NCBI GenBank assembly: GCA_026260175.1
Contig: JAKCWW010001759.1
Location: 1-64,000, forward strand
Reading direction: 5' to 3'
Length of the DNA stretch: 64,000 nucleotides
Source: Reticulitermes lucifugus
Lineage: Eukaryota; Arthropoda; Insecta; Blattodea; Rhinotermitidae
In this document: one piece after another, positions 11,196 through 21,577 of the stretch
Position numbering within the stretch: position 1 is the stretch's first letter
How the letters are laid out: each line of letters opens with the position of its first letter
The notes under the pieces: generated by a model
Told to the model about the DNA's origin: nothing
Database searches by the model: none
What the model saw: the letters and a program-made list of their open reading frames with translations, nothing else
Made by a program: the position numbers and the translations under genes

Positions 11196-12014
11196 CTACC
11201 ATCGACCATATATAATCTAAGATTCTGAGAGAATTGTAAAGTAAACAACGCACGTATCATATATTAGGGTTCCACAAAAGCAAGTAATTCTATACAGACT
11301 ATGAATTTTTCACGGAAAGGGTTACCATAGAAGTGTGTTCTATTCTGCCCTAATTAACATAAAGGAGTGAGTTTATGCTGTAGTCATCACGTGACATAAC
11401 TACATATAATAAACTGAGCACCGATAAAAAGCGTCAGGTCTGATTTCGCTCCCTGCTCAGCTCACGTGCGTCAATCGACAGCCAGAAAATTACACGTTCA
11501 AATACGTCTTTCAATAAGCACTTCCCATTGCCCAAGAATTTTAATTTTCCGAATGGTAACGCCGTATGTTTTAAACAGCTCCTATTGCAGCCATAAATAT
11601 GAGGATAATAAGATTCTCTGTTTTATTCCTGGGAAACTAACGGCTGGAGCAAGCTCTTGTTTTTGCGCTGATCCCATCAGTAGGCAGTGGTTGGTATCTT
11701 CAGAAGTGTCGGAAATGCAGCGCCCGCGCAGCTTCAGTCCGAGAATGGCGGCCGTAATGAACGAGTGGCAAAGGAAAGGCGAGTGCCCTGATATCCCGTA
11801 CCTCTGGACACAAAACACGGAACTGTTTGAACACCCACAGACAGGTGCATGTTGTAGACGTGATGTCCAACAGCAGCGTAAATGGTGCCTTAAATTTGCA
11901 AGTGGTCGGTGGGTGTCATAAACAATGATAAATGACGGTTCAACATCAAACACGTTTGTCAATATGGTTAACAAAATGGTTCGGGCGAACAGACGTGTAT
12001 CGCTGAAGCAGTGA
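11196..12014. other. Spacer with overlapping open frames, unassigned
   Basis: Two frames stay open here, 151 codons on plus (11466-11921) and 205 codons on minus (11582-12199). They overlap almost fully, neither matches a family I recognise, and the minus frame runs antisense into the mariner remnant. The segment 11690-11900 is less AT-rich than its surroundings and might be part of another old element. Confidence 0.35.
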
Positions 12015-12320
12015 GAGCTGGCATTCAACCTCTCACACGGCAGTGTTTGGACACTGAAAGTTTCGGCTGTCGCAAAATGTGCAGCAGATGGGTGTTTCCA
12101 TCCACCATACAGCCACAACTTGTTCTCCGGACTCTCACGTGTTTGGTAAGCTGAGACAAAATCTCCGAGGTTGGCGATTTCATCACATTCCATCATCAAA
12201 GCCGAGGTTAAGAAGTGGCTTCAATAGCAATACGTTTCCATCTACCGCCAGGGCTTGGAAGATCTTATAATACGCTATGAGAAATGCCTGAAGAAATTTG
12301 GTGACCATGTGAAAAATAAA
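12015..12320 (+). pseudogene. Tc1/mariner-type transposase, C-terminal remnant
   Basis: Reading across frames, the plus strand contains a PHTA-like T-S-H-T-A, then HPPYS (12100-12114), GKLRQNLRGWRF, EVKKWLQ, an in-frame TAG, and YRQGLEDLIIRYEKCLKKFG. Order and spacing match the C-terminal third of mariner-family transposases: H-P-P-Y-S before the third catalytic Asp, then the R-F block and the Y-R-x-G-x-x-x-L-I-x-R-x-x-K-C tail. At least two frame changes and one stop make it a fossil. The DDE N-terminal portion and the terminal repeats were not found. Confidence 0.8.
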
Positions 12321-12720
12321 GGAATGGTGTCCAAACGTAACTGTGTGCTTCACTTCTCCTCACTTACCTCCATTCACCTAAAAGGAAGGCAATTTTTTCC
12401 GACTCTCGTATTGAAGTTACAATGTAAAGTCACTGTTAAAGCAACGTTGCATGTCATAAACAATGTGCTTTGAAGAGTTTAATAATGTCGCTGTAGAATA
12501 ACACTTTGTCTCTAATTCCGAAAGTTCTGGGATCAATTCTTTATGTCGCACTGTCATAATTTGAGTTTTTTCGCCTTTCTCAGTCACTCCAAGAAAATGC
12601 CTGGCGAATGCCGCAGATCAGACCAGAATTGCTTACTTCTACATCCATTCCACTTCATTACTCATTGTCTGAGCTACTGACACAATCGTCATATAAACCA
12701 TGAATACAAAATTAAATTCT
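12321..12720. other. Unassigned spacer
   Basis: Nothing recognised. This could include the 3' flank of the mariner remnant, but no terminal inverted repeat was found. Confidence 0.35.
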
Positions 12721-12835
12721 TCAGACCAACTGATGCACCATTAAAACCACTTTTATTGTAGCTTTTTTAAAATTGTTAAAATTATACCCCTACACGTGTT
12801 TCAATCCTCGGATCATCGTCAGGGGTTTTTTTAAA
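12721..12835 (-). repeat. Hammerhead-bearing short repeat
   Basis: Minus strand 12827-12784 reads ACCC, CTGACGA, T, stem GATCC/GGATT with a GA loop, GAA, the perfect self-complementary ACACGTGT, A, then GGGGT. CTGANGA, GAAA and the U-A cleavage context match the hammerhead core, and ACCC/GGGG(T) can pair as a partial helix I. The outer end begins with CCAACTGATGCACCA, like the ends of the repeats at 29.7, 41.7 and 47.5 kb. A single U separates CTGACGA from stem II, unlike the textbook core. Confidence 0.7.
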
Positions 12836-13114
12836 GCTACTGTCCTTCAGTCACATAATTTTGAATAGTCCAACAGCACATTAAAACTTATGTACTATAA
12901 GTTAAAATCTTTGTTAAAAGTTGTACGAAAGTTGTAACAGTTTTTGTAGACAGTGTTGATTGTGGAAGTGCTGGCATGTAGAATCTAGGTATTATAGGCG
13001 TATGCTATGTGTGTCTTGTGGGGAACGGTGTGTACTATCTGTCGTCCGGTAAAAGGTTCTAGAAGTTCTAAAAGCCCATAGAACTCTTTGTTTTTCTGGA
13101 ACGTATTTATATTA

Positions 13115-13765
13115 TTAAGCCCTTTCGCAAAATTGCGAAAAGCGACTATTAGTTTCATCATGTCTGTCTGTCTCTCTGTCCACATGAAACAACTCGGCTC
13201 CCACTGGACGGATTTTCACGACATTTGATATTTGAGTATTTTTCGAAACTCTGCCAAGAAATTCAAGTTTCATTAAAATCTGACAAGAATAACGAGTACT
13301 TTACATGAAGACCTATGTACACTTATGACAATAGCTCGCCCAGTTCTTCTCAGAATGAGGAATGTTTCAGATAAACGTCGTAGAGAAAATTAAAACGCAC
13401 ATTTTATGATCAGTAACTTCTTTCCGAAAATCGCGCAGTTCATGTCATAATGGGGAAAAATATGGTAGAGCCGGAGAGGCCACAGATGATAATATAACAC
13501 GGCGCATGCTTATTTCTGGATAGCTAAGGCAACAGACACACACACTCAGAATATGTACTACTTGTGTTCAAAATCACCAACTAATGCACATAAACTTTTT
13601 CTCAATAGTTTATTCTTAAAATACCCCTATACGTATTTCGGTGGTTTAAACCACCATCTTCTACTACTTATTGCTTTTCCACGGCTACAATGGTTAAGCG
13701 AACGCGCCTCAATGTTACGTTTATACGTACGTTGCCTTGTTAACATGTAAGTACAATAACAATAA
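13115..13765 (+). repeat. CTGT-rich interspersed repeat, interrupted
   Basis: This copy aligns along most of its length with 56790-57345: GCGACTATTAG, CATGTCTGTCTGTCTC, CCCACTGGACGGATTTTCA, AAATCTGACAAGAATAACG, a TAGAGAAAAT block, GGGGAAAAATATGGTAG, ACACACACACTCAGAATATG and ACGGCTACAATGG. It differs from that copy by the 98-bp insertion described separately at 13564-13661. No ORF of note. Confidence 0.85.
13564..13661 (-). mobile_element. Hammerhead-bearing insertion with 8-bp target duplication
   Basis: The 98-bp insertion is flanked by TACTACTT at 13556-13563 and 13662-13669. It is absent from the otherwise matching repeat copy at 56.8 kb, so the boundaries are direct. On the minus strand it reads GAAGATGG, stem GGTGGTTT/AAACCACC, GAAATACGTATAGGGG, like the 3' half of the hammerhead repeats, and it carries CCAACTAATGCACA near its other end. 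The edge falls within the CTGANGA motif, so the copy is truncated there. Confidence 0.75.
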
Positions 13766-16700
13766 TGTCGAAAGCGCGACGAGTATTACGTCCTGGGAAC
13801 CTATCCTAACGTATTTTGTTGAGTACTTGAAACTCATTGATAGGGTTCAACTCGTATATCGTTATTTTGTTCCTTTCTCCAGTCTGACTCATCGTTTGAA
13901 TGTGTCTTCTCTTTGAGTTAATTCTTTGGCACACTGTAGCTAACACTGCACTATGCATTATTCGAGTAATTCTCGTGACGATAAATTGCATTTTTTGTAA
14001 GAGTGATCATCCTACTGGTGGGTGCCTGTCATGGATATAGGTAAGGGCGCAATAAATGGCCTAAAATGTTTCCTGGTAACCAGAGATATGCAACAGACAA
14101 CAGTCAGTAACTTTTTATGATAAAATGATAGTATTAAGCGGATAAATTGTGTTGCTATTAACTAAGCTCATGACTTTTTTATGGTTGCACTAAATTAGGT
14201 TCTGATGTTATAAGTTACGACATTGTGTTACCTATTTGACGGATACGAAATTTTCGGAGGAGCATAACATTTGCATTTTCTCTCCTGAAAATAGAGACAA
14301 CATGTTCCTCCCAAAATCTGGTAACAACCTACCAGAATTCACAATTTCAAAATCCAGAGGACTGCGGTCTTAAAATTTGCGTTTGTGGAAACTTAATTTC
14401 ACATCTACTTTCACTCAGCCTTCCTAAATAAAGACATGATTATGTTATCACATCTGTGTGTCCATATGTGTGTCCCAATGGTCCCAATATATGAGCTGCT
14501 TAACACTCTGTACCGCTTTGAATAAACAACCGTAGGAATTATGTCCAGTTGGGACTGAGAAGAGTCTCGTAGGCTTTAATAGGGATTGCGTGTGAGATAA
14601 CCAAGTGGCGTGATCAACTGAGCGACTGTCAACATCTGAGTTTCATGTTTCGTGGAGTTACTTGTACATACGAGTAAATATCAAATGCTGTATATGTAAT
14701 AAAGTGGTCATTTTTCCTTGGCGTTTTTGGTGACGAGGAGAGTATTGAAACAACAATTAAATGACACACATGCTACAGTCATGTTTTATATATCTTACAT
14801 ACATCTTTAATGTTTACTGCTCGATGTGCAGCAGTGTTGCCACCTCCTCTTCGGGAAAGTCGCTAACGGGGTACAAGAAAGTCTGCGTTCTGAAGAATAA
14901 CATCAAGAAAACGTAATAAAATCAGAAAAATAAACATACGGGATAAAATTAGTCCGGGACATTAGCCTTATTTCGAGGACTACCCTCGAAACTTCGGGAC
15001 GAATGGTAAACTTAATATGTACATATATCTACAGAAGACGGTTTATGATTGTGTGTATGCCAGTCGATTTCGCTCCGTTTTTGTGGAAACGTGTACATTG
15101 CAGGTACTTACTGAGGTGGCAGCGCTGTCCTCGGAACTGCCATCTGTCGGAGAAATAGTATTTTAATGCTCTGCGTTAATGGAGAAAGGTGGGAAGAAGA
15201 TACACATATGAAAGGGATAAAGGGAAGAAGAAAGACAGGGAAGGATGACGATGCGGAAGGAATAATTTTCCCTTTAATTTCATTGGGAATTTCCCACTGG
15301 CATACCCTATAAAAATAGGTGTTGTGAGTCTCCTGTGCAATGTTGTGTAGGCTCCCTCTGGTCGTAGTGATACCGTGAGATCAGTGCTCGGCAGCAAGAG
15401 AACATTTCCACAGACCATCTATTTCGCGTTATTTTTGTAGCAAACCGTTACATGTTTCATTTACATCCTGTAAGCGTCAGCTAAGGCAATGGAATCCCCC
15501 TCCCCATATCAGGCGTCTCTCTTTTTTCGCATTTTCTGCGACAGTCGAGTTTGTCCACAACCATGTTTGGACAAATATCGTATTTATGTTATGCTGGGTT
15601 CAGTTCCCTCGGTATCGACTGGCTGCATCTTAAAAATCTTTCGTGATTAGGAAACTAAACTTGCAATTAACAAGTGTAGAAAGCTGCATTAGCTTCTGTG
15701 AAGATCTCTTACAATTAATTGTGAAAAATATACCTGTAATGTTTTGACAGATTTACGATGACAGTGGCATAGCACTGGAGCATAACCGACATCATTTTGT
15801 GCTTTGCCGAATGGGGATTTTTTTTGGGTATTAAGCCTACTTTATATTTCTCTCAAATGCTTGTTCTACCCGTTCCTCCCTACCTACACCACATGCATTT
15901 CAGCTTGGAAAAATCGAAGTTTGAAGGGGGCCGCCGCCTGAGATGATATATCAAAATGATCTTGGACATGTGGTATAGGTTGCTTTGTATAGCTTTCTCT
16001 GATAACTGCACTCTGTTTCCCAAGAAAGATTTTATTTTATTTTATGCCGGATTTATGAGTACGACATTATAATAATTAATCAAGCAGATGTGTTCTAGCC
16101 TAAGAAGCACTGGTCACTTTATGGTATATTTCACTTATATGATTTATTTTAATTGTTCCGAAAATTTAACTATAAGGAATTTTCTAATGTTTTCTAAGCT
16201 TGGCCGTGAATTTTCCCTTAGTAACTCTTATCTGCTGTTAGACGCAAAATCTGTGTCCAGGGGATATTACAAAATTTTTTTCCATTGTAATTTTTTAATA
16301 ACTTTTTGCTTACCAAACACCAGGTGGCTTAGGTAGAGTTTTTTAAGTTATTGACACAAGCAGCACTCGCGCTTAGTCAGCAGGATGCTCGCTGCTGTGT
16401 TCGACCAGAAACTGCATTTACCAGCTTATATCTTATAACTACTTCACTACTTATATAGTTTTGTGGCGAAATTTGTGTATCAAACCCGAAGGAACGTAGA
16501 CCTTTTTTACGGATTTGAGTGGGTTTGACCCACAGTTTATTTATGATATTTCAAGTCATGACGGCGGTGAAAGTGAAGATCAATCTGTTCTGAGATATGG
16601 CACGATGTAGCCTACGGCTAAAGAAACTGCACAATGAAGAAATTCATAGCTTACATACAGCACGAAAAAAAAATATGCCTCCAACACATTTGAAGAACTC

Positions 16701-17100
16701 TAGTGTACCAATATAAGAGCAGAAAGAACTTAACAACAGGAAAAAACAACAGAAAAAACCGACATGATGCCAAGGAGGGTCGGCAATTCCTTACCGCCCT
16801 TCCAAAAATGATATGCATTCAGCACATATTTTCTTTCCTCCTGGTATGCTAATATCCAGATCCTGGTGCAGTGCAGTACTTTAGGAATACATGTGTCTAT
16901 GTGCATGTCAAGTATCAATCTCCAGGCCTCTCAGCTGGCGGAGAAAATTACGCATTGCTGTGAAATCGCAGTCACGAAGTTTCTGTCGACGTGTCGTTTC
17001 CTTAATGGCATCCGACACACAATATCGAGCAAATATTGGGGTAAAGGGATTTCAAACTTTTCCCTGAGAGCAATAACGACATATTTATTTAGCTGGTAAA
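13766..17100. other. Unassigned AT-rich spacer
   Basis: I recognise no gene or transposon in this 3.3-kb stretch. A purine-rich tract (15180-15260) containing ACACATATGAAAG resembles the reverse complement of the pyrimidine tracts at 21.1 and 33.7 kb. The remaining open frames are short and overlapping. Confidence 0.4.
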
Positions 17101-17104
17101 TTCT

Positions 17105-17200
17105 GTAGCTCGATCAGTAAAGTGGACACCTTGGGTTTTGATTTCCAACAAGTGCGCTACGTCTAGGTATATGGCACTCACACATTCTCCTGAGAAGTGT
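17105..17200 (+). repeat. tRNA-like SINE fragment
   Basis: TGTAGCTCGATCAGTAAAGTG fits a decayed A box, and GGGTTTTGATTTCC a decayed B box, at tRNA spacing. It resembles the head at 6915. The downstream sequence is not recognisable. Confidence 0.4.
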
Positions 17201-17869
17201 GTATCAGAGTGTCCTTCCACTGATTAAGTCTACCGTAGCGTGAAACTGTCCGCTTATTTCTGTCCAGTATTGTAGTGAAGGACGCGTAGATTATATGTCG
17301 GTTATACAGTAATCCCATAAATATCTTTTTTGTTATTGTACATCGTGAATTCATTTATCGGTAGTTCAGGCTTGGAATACGAGTATTTTCAAAATCTTCT
17401 CTCTTTTCCGTCTTGGATACAAATTGTCGCAAATTCTGTTACACTCATCAGTTCTTCCTGAAAGGAATCAACATCTGCTAATCTTTCAATTTATGAAATA
17501 GGCACATGCTCTATAAACACTGCTTCAACTATCAACTTTTAAATATATTGGAAGATGACTCATGCCGCCTGCATAGGTAAGAATTGTTGCCTCTTTGAAG
17601 ATACTATTCGTACATTCGGCTGGAGGGCTTAATGAAAAACGTGATACACGATTATGTGTAAAGCGGTGGATATTTGAATCTGGTTCGCCTTGAGTGGTCT
17701 AGAATGTAAACATTACACCAATGTGCTCGACAAGAAAGTGTGAAATGTCGTTAAATAGCCGATGTTTAGACTGCCGCAATTAAGATGTGCGAATAAAAAT
17801 TTATAAAGTTAAGTTTATTCTTCTGCAAGCCCCACTCATTCTTAACTTTGGCACTAGATTGAAGTGAGT
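17201..17869. other. Unassigned spacer
   Basis: No element or gene recognised. Confidence 0.4.
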
Positions 17870-17985
17870 GATTAGCTGCACGACCTGCCATTTTATCGTC
17901 TGGGAAAATGCCCCCGGTACACATTGGGTAGGTTGCTGGTTGAGACCCGGAACCTGTCTGAACGCTTAGGGAAAAGCTAAAGCTC
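17870..17985 (+). repeat. Possible tRNA-like SINE fragment
   Basis: GTGATTAGCTGCACGACC could be a decayed A box and TGGTTGAGACCCGG a decayed B box. Spacing is longer than in a tRNA, so the call is weak. Confidence 0.25.
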
Positions 17986-18194
17986 TTGTTCCTCTCGGAA
18001 ATTGAAACGCGAGTTCATGGTCGCAGAGCCCGTGGCCCAGTCACTATCGCGGCTCTGCATTTGCCCATAAGAATTTTTGGTCTGCTTTCCTTCTCAAACA
18101 TAAAAGAACTTTGAACTAAATACCGCTTTTTATCAAACTTAGATTTAATATTTTGCTTTTGGAGAGTAGCCCAGCACCATTAATACCAGTTTCC

Positions 18195-19490
18195 TGACTC
18201 CAAGCAGCAGAGTCCTTCTTGAGAAGCTCCTCAGCTAATCAAGAAATTTCAAGCATTTTGTGGAAACCGAATGTTTATTACCGCATTCACAGGAGTCCGC
18301 CACCTGTTTCTATACTTAGCCCGATCAATCCACTGCATGCCCTAATCCACTTATTGAAGATCCATTTTAATGCTATCTTTCCATCTATGCCTAGGTCTTT
18401 CAAATGGTCTCTTTCCGTCAGGATTCTCCACCAAAACCCTGTATGCACCTCTTCTCTCCCCCATACATGCTACATACCCCGTCCATCTCATTCGTCTTGA
18501 TTTGATCACCCGAATAATATTTTGTGATGAGTACAGATCATAAAGCTCCTCGTTATATAGTCTTCTCCACTCCCCTGCTACCTCGTCCCTCTTAGGCCGA
18601 ATATCTTTCTCAGCACTCTATTCTCGAACAGTCTCAGCCTATGTTCCTCCCTCAATGTGAGAGACCAAGTTTCACACCCATTCAAAACAACATTCGAAAT
18701 TGTAGTTCTGTTTATTTTAATCTGTAAAATTTTGGCAGCAAACTGGAAGACAAAAGATTCTGCACTGTATTATAGCAAGTATTCCCAGAATTCAGTCTGC
18801 TCTTAATGTCTTTATGAATGAAAATTTGATTTGTTAGGGTTGGTTCCAAATAATTCAGCTGTTCCACACTTTCAAAGAATTTATCACCTATTTTGATGGC
18901 TGTGATTTTTTCCTGTATGCTGTTCTTAATACATGACCTTATAGTTAGTTTTCTCAGCATATATTTCTAGATCAATCTTCCTCCTGGCGTCTAATAGAGC
19001 TTCTGTGTTTTTCTGTGTTGTATGTATGCTTCCATTATCAGCATAAACTAGAAGCTGATATATACTATTTAATTTCAAGCTCTCTCCCTTTGCTTGAACC
19101 CTCCTAATGATATATTCTAAGGCAAAGTTTAAAAGCAATGACAAACTATCGCCTCATTGGAATCTATTCTTAACAGGAAACGCTTCAGGCAAATTTTTCC
19201 TGCCCCATCTGTGCGATAGGTTTTATTAAACACATTTTTGTTATCGTTACTAGTTTAATAGGGATACAAAACTCAGTGAGAATATTATACAAGACCTCCT
19301 TCCTAATTGGACCATTGGCTTTCTTGAAGTCTATAAATATCTAATGCACTGCCTTATTGTATTCACAGTTTTTCTCAAGTATCTTATCTGACGAATGCAG
19401 AATATGATCAGTAGTTGACCTGTTACGTAGAAATCCACACTGGTGATCCCAATAATTTCATCTGCCTATGGAATTGAGGTATTGATAGAA
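18195..19490 (-). pseudogene. LINE (non-LTR retrotransposon) reverse transcriptase, decayed 3' part
   Basis: The minus strand gives, in order from 19490 down: CGFLRNRSTTDHILH, FIDFKKA, FVIAFKLC (for a ...LLFNFAL block), YADN (19030 region) in place of the catalytic YADD, KNTEALLDARRKIDLEIYAE, a Y-L-x-x-T-L-T-N-Q block followed by IKSRLNSGNTCYNTVQNLLS, R-L-R-L-F-E-N-R-V-L, then MGERRGAYRVLVENPDGKRP, and a tail with QWIDRAKYRNRWRTPVNAV. This covers the RT palm through the C-terminus of an insect LINE ORF2. The endonuclease part is missing. Several stops and frameshifts, and the YADD to YADN change, show it is dead. Clade is uncertain. It abuts a hammerhead-type repeat at 19495. Confidence 0.9.
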
Positions 19491-19494
19491 GGAT

Positions 19495-19650
19495 GCGTGA
19501 TTGCAGGCTTCCGCCGCGATGTAGACGAGATCTGTTCTTCTGGGATATTACGCAGCATTGAGTGGTAGTTCTGTACCGACGTTGCGGGACACCATATCGG
19601 TCCCATTTTCAAGGGTCAAGAAGTCCAAGAAACACTTGAAGCTTGAGAGA
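19495..19650 (-). repeat. Hammerhead-type repeat, degenerate
   Basis: Minus strand: GACC, CTTGAAAATGGGAC, loop, GTCCC, GCAACGTC, GGTACAG. GACC/GGT(A) can pair as helix I, GGGAC/GTCCC as stem II, and the CTGAAGA and GAAAC core words are mutated. The far end (GATGTAGACGAGATCTG, TTCTTCTGGGATATTACGC) matches the element at 28813-28984, so both belong to one subfamily. Confidence 0.6.
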
Positions 19651-20480
19651 AGGATGTTTCAGTTCCCTACCATCAGTAATAATAACAAGGCGGACGTGTG
19701 AACTTGTGACGCAGGAGAACCACATGCGACAATTAATGTTAGGGATTGAAATGATGTAGGGTAACAGACCAAGAACCAGTATTCAGCTTTGTTGAAGTAG
19801 TATTTTCTGCAGTATGAAAATAACAAGATGGCGGCCTTGCGGAAATATTCTTTACGTGCTGTTTTGATATTGATAACTAATCAAATATTATATCTAGACA
19901 AACTATTGAAACTTGGTATGCAGATAGACCATACGCCTACCTACATACTGATTATGAAATATTGTTTGTACATAAACAGCTACAAATGTAGCAACTATGT
20001 GAACTTGGAGGTTATATTTAAAGCACGTATAATCTGTACTCAACTAATAAGTTTTTCGCACATATAAGGTAAAACGTTATTAATCGTACTAACAGATATA
20101 CTCGTATAGCACTACAAATCGATACATTACGAAAGATTTTATGAATTGTGCTCGGAACTCCTTGTTGTGTATACTTTAAATATGACGGTGTAGATTTCTG
20201 TACATGACCCGTCATTACGGTGGTTAGAAGTCAGTTCATATGTGTAAACTCAATCGCGTTCGTATATTGAAGTATCCTCAATTAAATGACAGGACATTAT
20301 CTAGTTTGTGCAATAATCGCACTGGAAACCACTGTGTCCTGTCCTGGATGAATTTTGCCTCATCGAAGGAAGGCGAACGCTGAAATTGTTCCTATTTGAT
20401 AGGCCGTATCTAGAAATTGAATATATGATTATATAAAATACATTTTTGGGAAATTCACGTAAAATTTGTAAAATAGGAGA
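19651..20480. other. Unassigned AT-rich spacer
   Basis: No element or gene recognised. Confidence 0.4.
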
Positions 20481-20484
20481 TAAA

Positions 20485-20560
20485 CGAATGTGGCTCAGAA
20501 TCCTGTCCACTGATGGACTGGTATTAGCGGTGTTGAACTTACTGAGAGTTAAGTCTTAAT
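20485..20560 (+). repeat. LINE-tail repeat fragment
   Basis: AATGTGGCTCAGAATCCTGT, then CCACTGATGGACTGG and TTAGCGGTGTTGAAC, match the tail unit found in tandem at 29940-30310 and 48840-49110, which encodes W-M-E-x-A-Q-D-R-x-Q-W-R-A-L-V. Only one unit is present and it is frameshifted. Confidence 0.55.
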
Positions 20561-20652
20561 CTTTATAGGTTTTAGCTTCATGTCAGAGAATGCAGTTCGC
20601 AAGTCACATACAGCTATCGTTGCAGAATACGAATTTGTAGAGTGTTTTCTTT

Positions 20653-20940
20653 GTGCCCCTATACGGTGAGGTGACCCGTGGCCAATCTGTTACACTGAAA
20701 GTTTGTCAGTTCCTCGCGCATGTATTAAATTGCGAATGTTGTGATATGACAGACAGGAACATGGCCCTGTGCATCTACATTTCGCGCTCTGAAGCTGAGA
20801 ACATCTTACGCCTTGAAGTAATGCAGTGTCTGAAGGAAGGAAGATTGGCAAAATTTAAGAGAATCAGGGTTTGTGTGGAATTGAACGAAATAATAAAAAA
20901 TTATGGTGAAGGGTTAGAGATGCAGACAACGGAGGGATGA
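20653..20940 (+). other. Unrecognised 95-codon open frame
   Basis: Open from a GTG at 20653, with a first ATG at about 20743, to TGA at 20940. Within it, RSEAENILRLEVMQCLKEGR and the downstream E/K-rich part are less AT-driven than neighbouring frames, and no known domain is visible. It has no clear splice sites and could be an exon, part of an unknown element, or chance. Confidence 0.12.
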
Positions 20941-21060
20941 ATCTCGACGCACGAGGCTGACAGAAGAGACGGTGTTATCGTGCTTCCAAAATCTTTACTT
21001 TTTCAGTTCCTTTGTAAGTCCCAAATATGTCCTGATTTCTGCTGAGAGTAAACTTGTGAC

Positions 21061-21200
21061 GTCTTTTTCATCTCTTTTCTCTTTCTTTCTTTTTTCTTCT
21101 TATTTTTTCCTCTGCTCGTCCTTTGTTGATTCTCGTCTTCCTTTTCTTTGTTTCTTAATTTTTTCTCTCCCTTTTCTTTCTGTCCTCTTTGGAAGTTACA
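21061..21200 (+). repeat. Polypyrimidine tract
   Basis: About 120 bp are almost entirely C and T on the plus strand, with T predominating, ending in TTACACATATGTCC. Similar tracts, one followed by ACACATATG, lie at 33630-33845, with a further tract at 35330-35475. This may be simple sequence or a decayed element part. Confidence 0.5.
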
Positions 21201-21387
21201 CATATGTCCAAGAGTGACGCAAGGTTTACTCAAATCTGGGTTAAGAATATAATCTTCTGAAATATTGGACCATGTAGTTTGGTAAATGGGTGCCAACTTT
21301 TCGGAGTAACTTGCAGCCTTCATTTTTAGAGTGTAAGAAAAAAGCCTTTAAATTGTTCATTCCTTACGTTGTCGATAACCAACTCAC

Positions 21388-21577
21388 AACACCCAAACCA
21401 AAAAATGCACAACACTATTCCTTAGATATTTATATTAAAATATCACGTTAACATTCCTACATTTTTCGCTCCCAACGGGATTATTCCTTGGAGATTAAAA
21501 TATGTAGGAATGATAATGTTATGTTACAATATAATATCTAGCGAATAGTATTGTGCATTTTGTTGATCTGGGTGTTG
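21388..21577. mobile_element. Inverted-repeat MITE
   Basis: Left arm (21388-21464) starts CAACACCCAAACCAAAAAAT and includes AATGCACAACACTATTC, TTAGATAT and AACATTCCTACAT. Right arm (about 21500-21577), read inverted, starts CAACACCCAGATCAACAAAA and contains the same words in the same order. Arms of about 75 bp with roughly 80% agreement surround a 35-bp centre. Non-coding. Superfamily unknown. Confidence 0.75.

Noticed and set aside
11582-12199. 205-codon minus-strand open frame, the longest in the window
   Set aside because: It runs antisense through the mariner remnant and opposite another open frame, and no family motif is visible.
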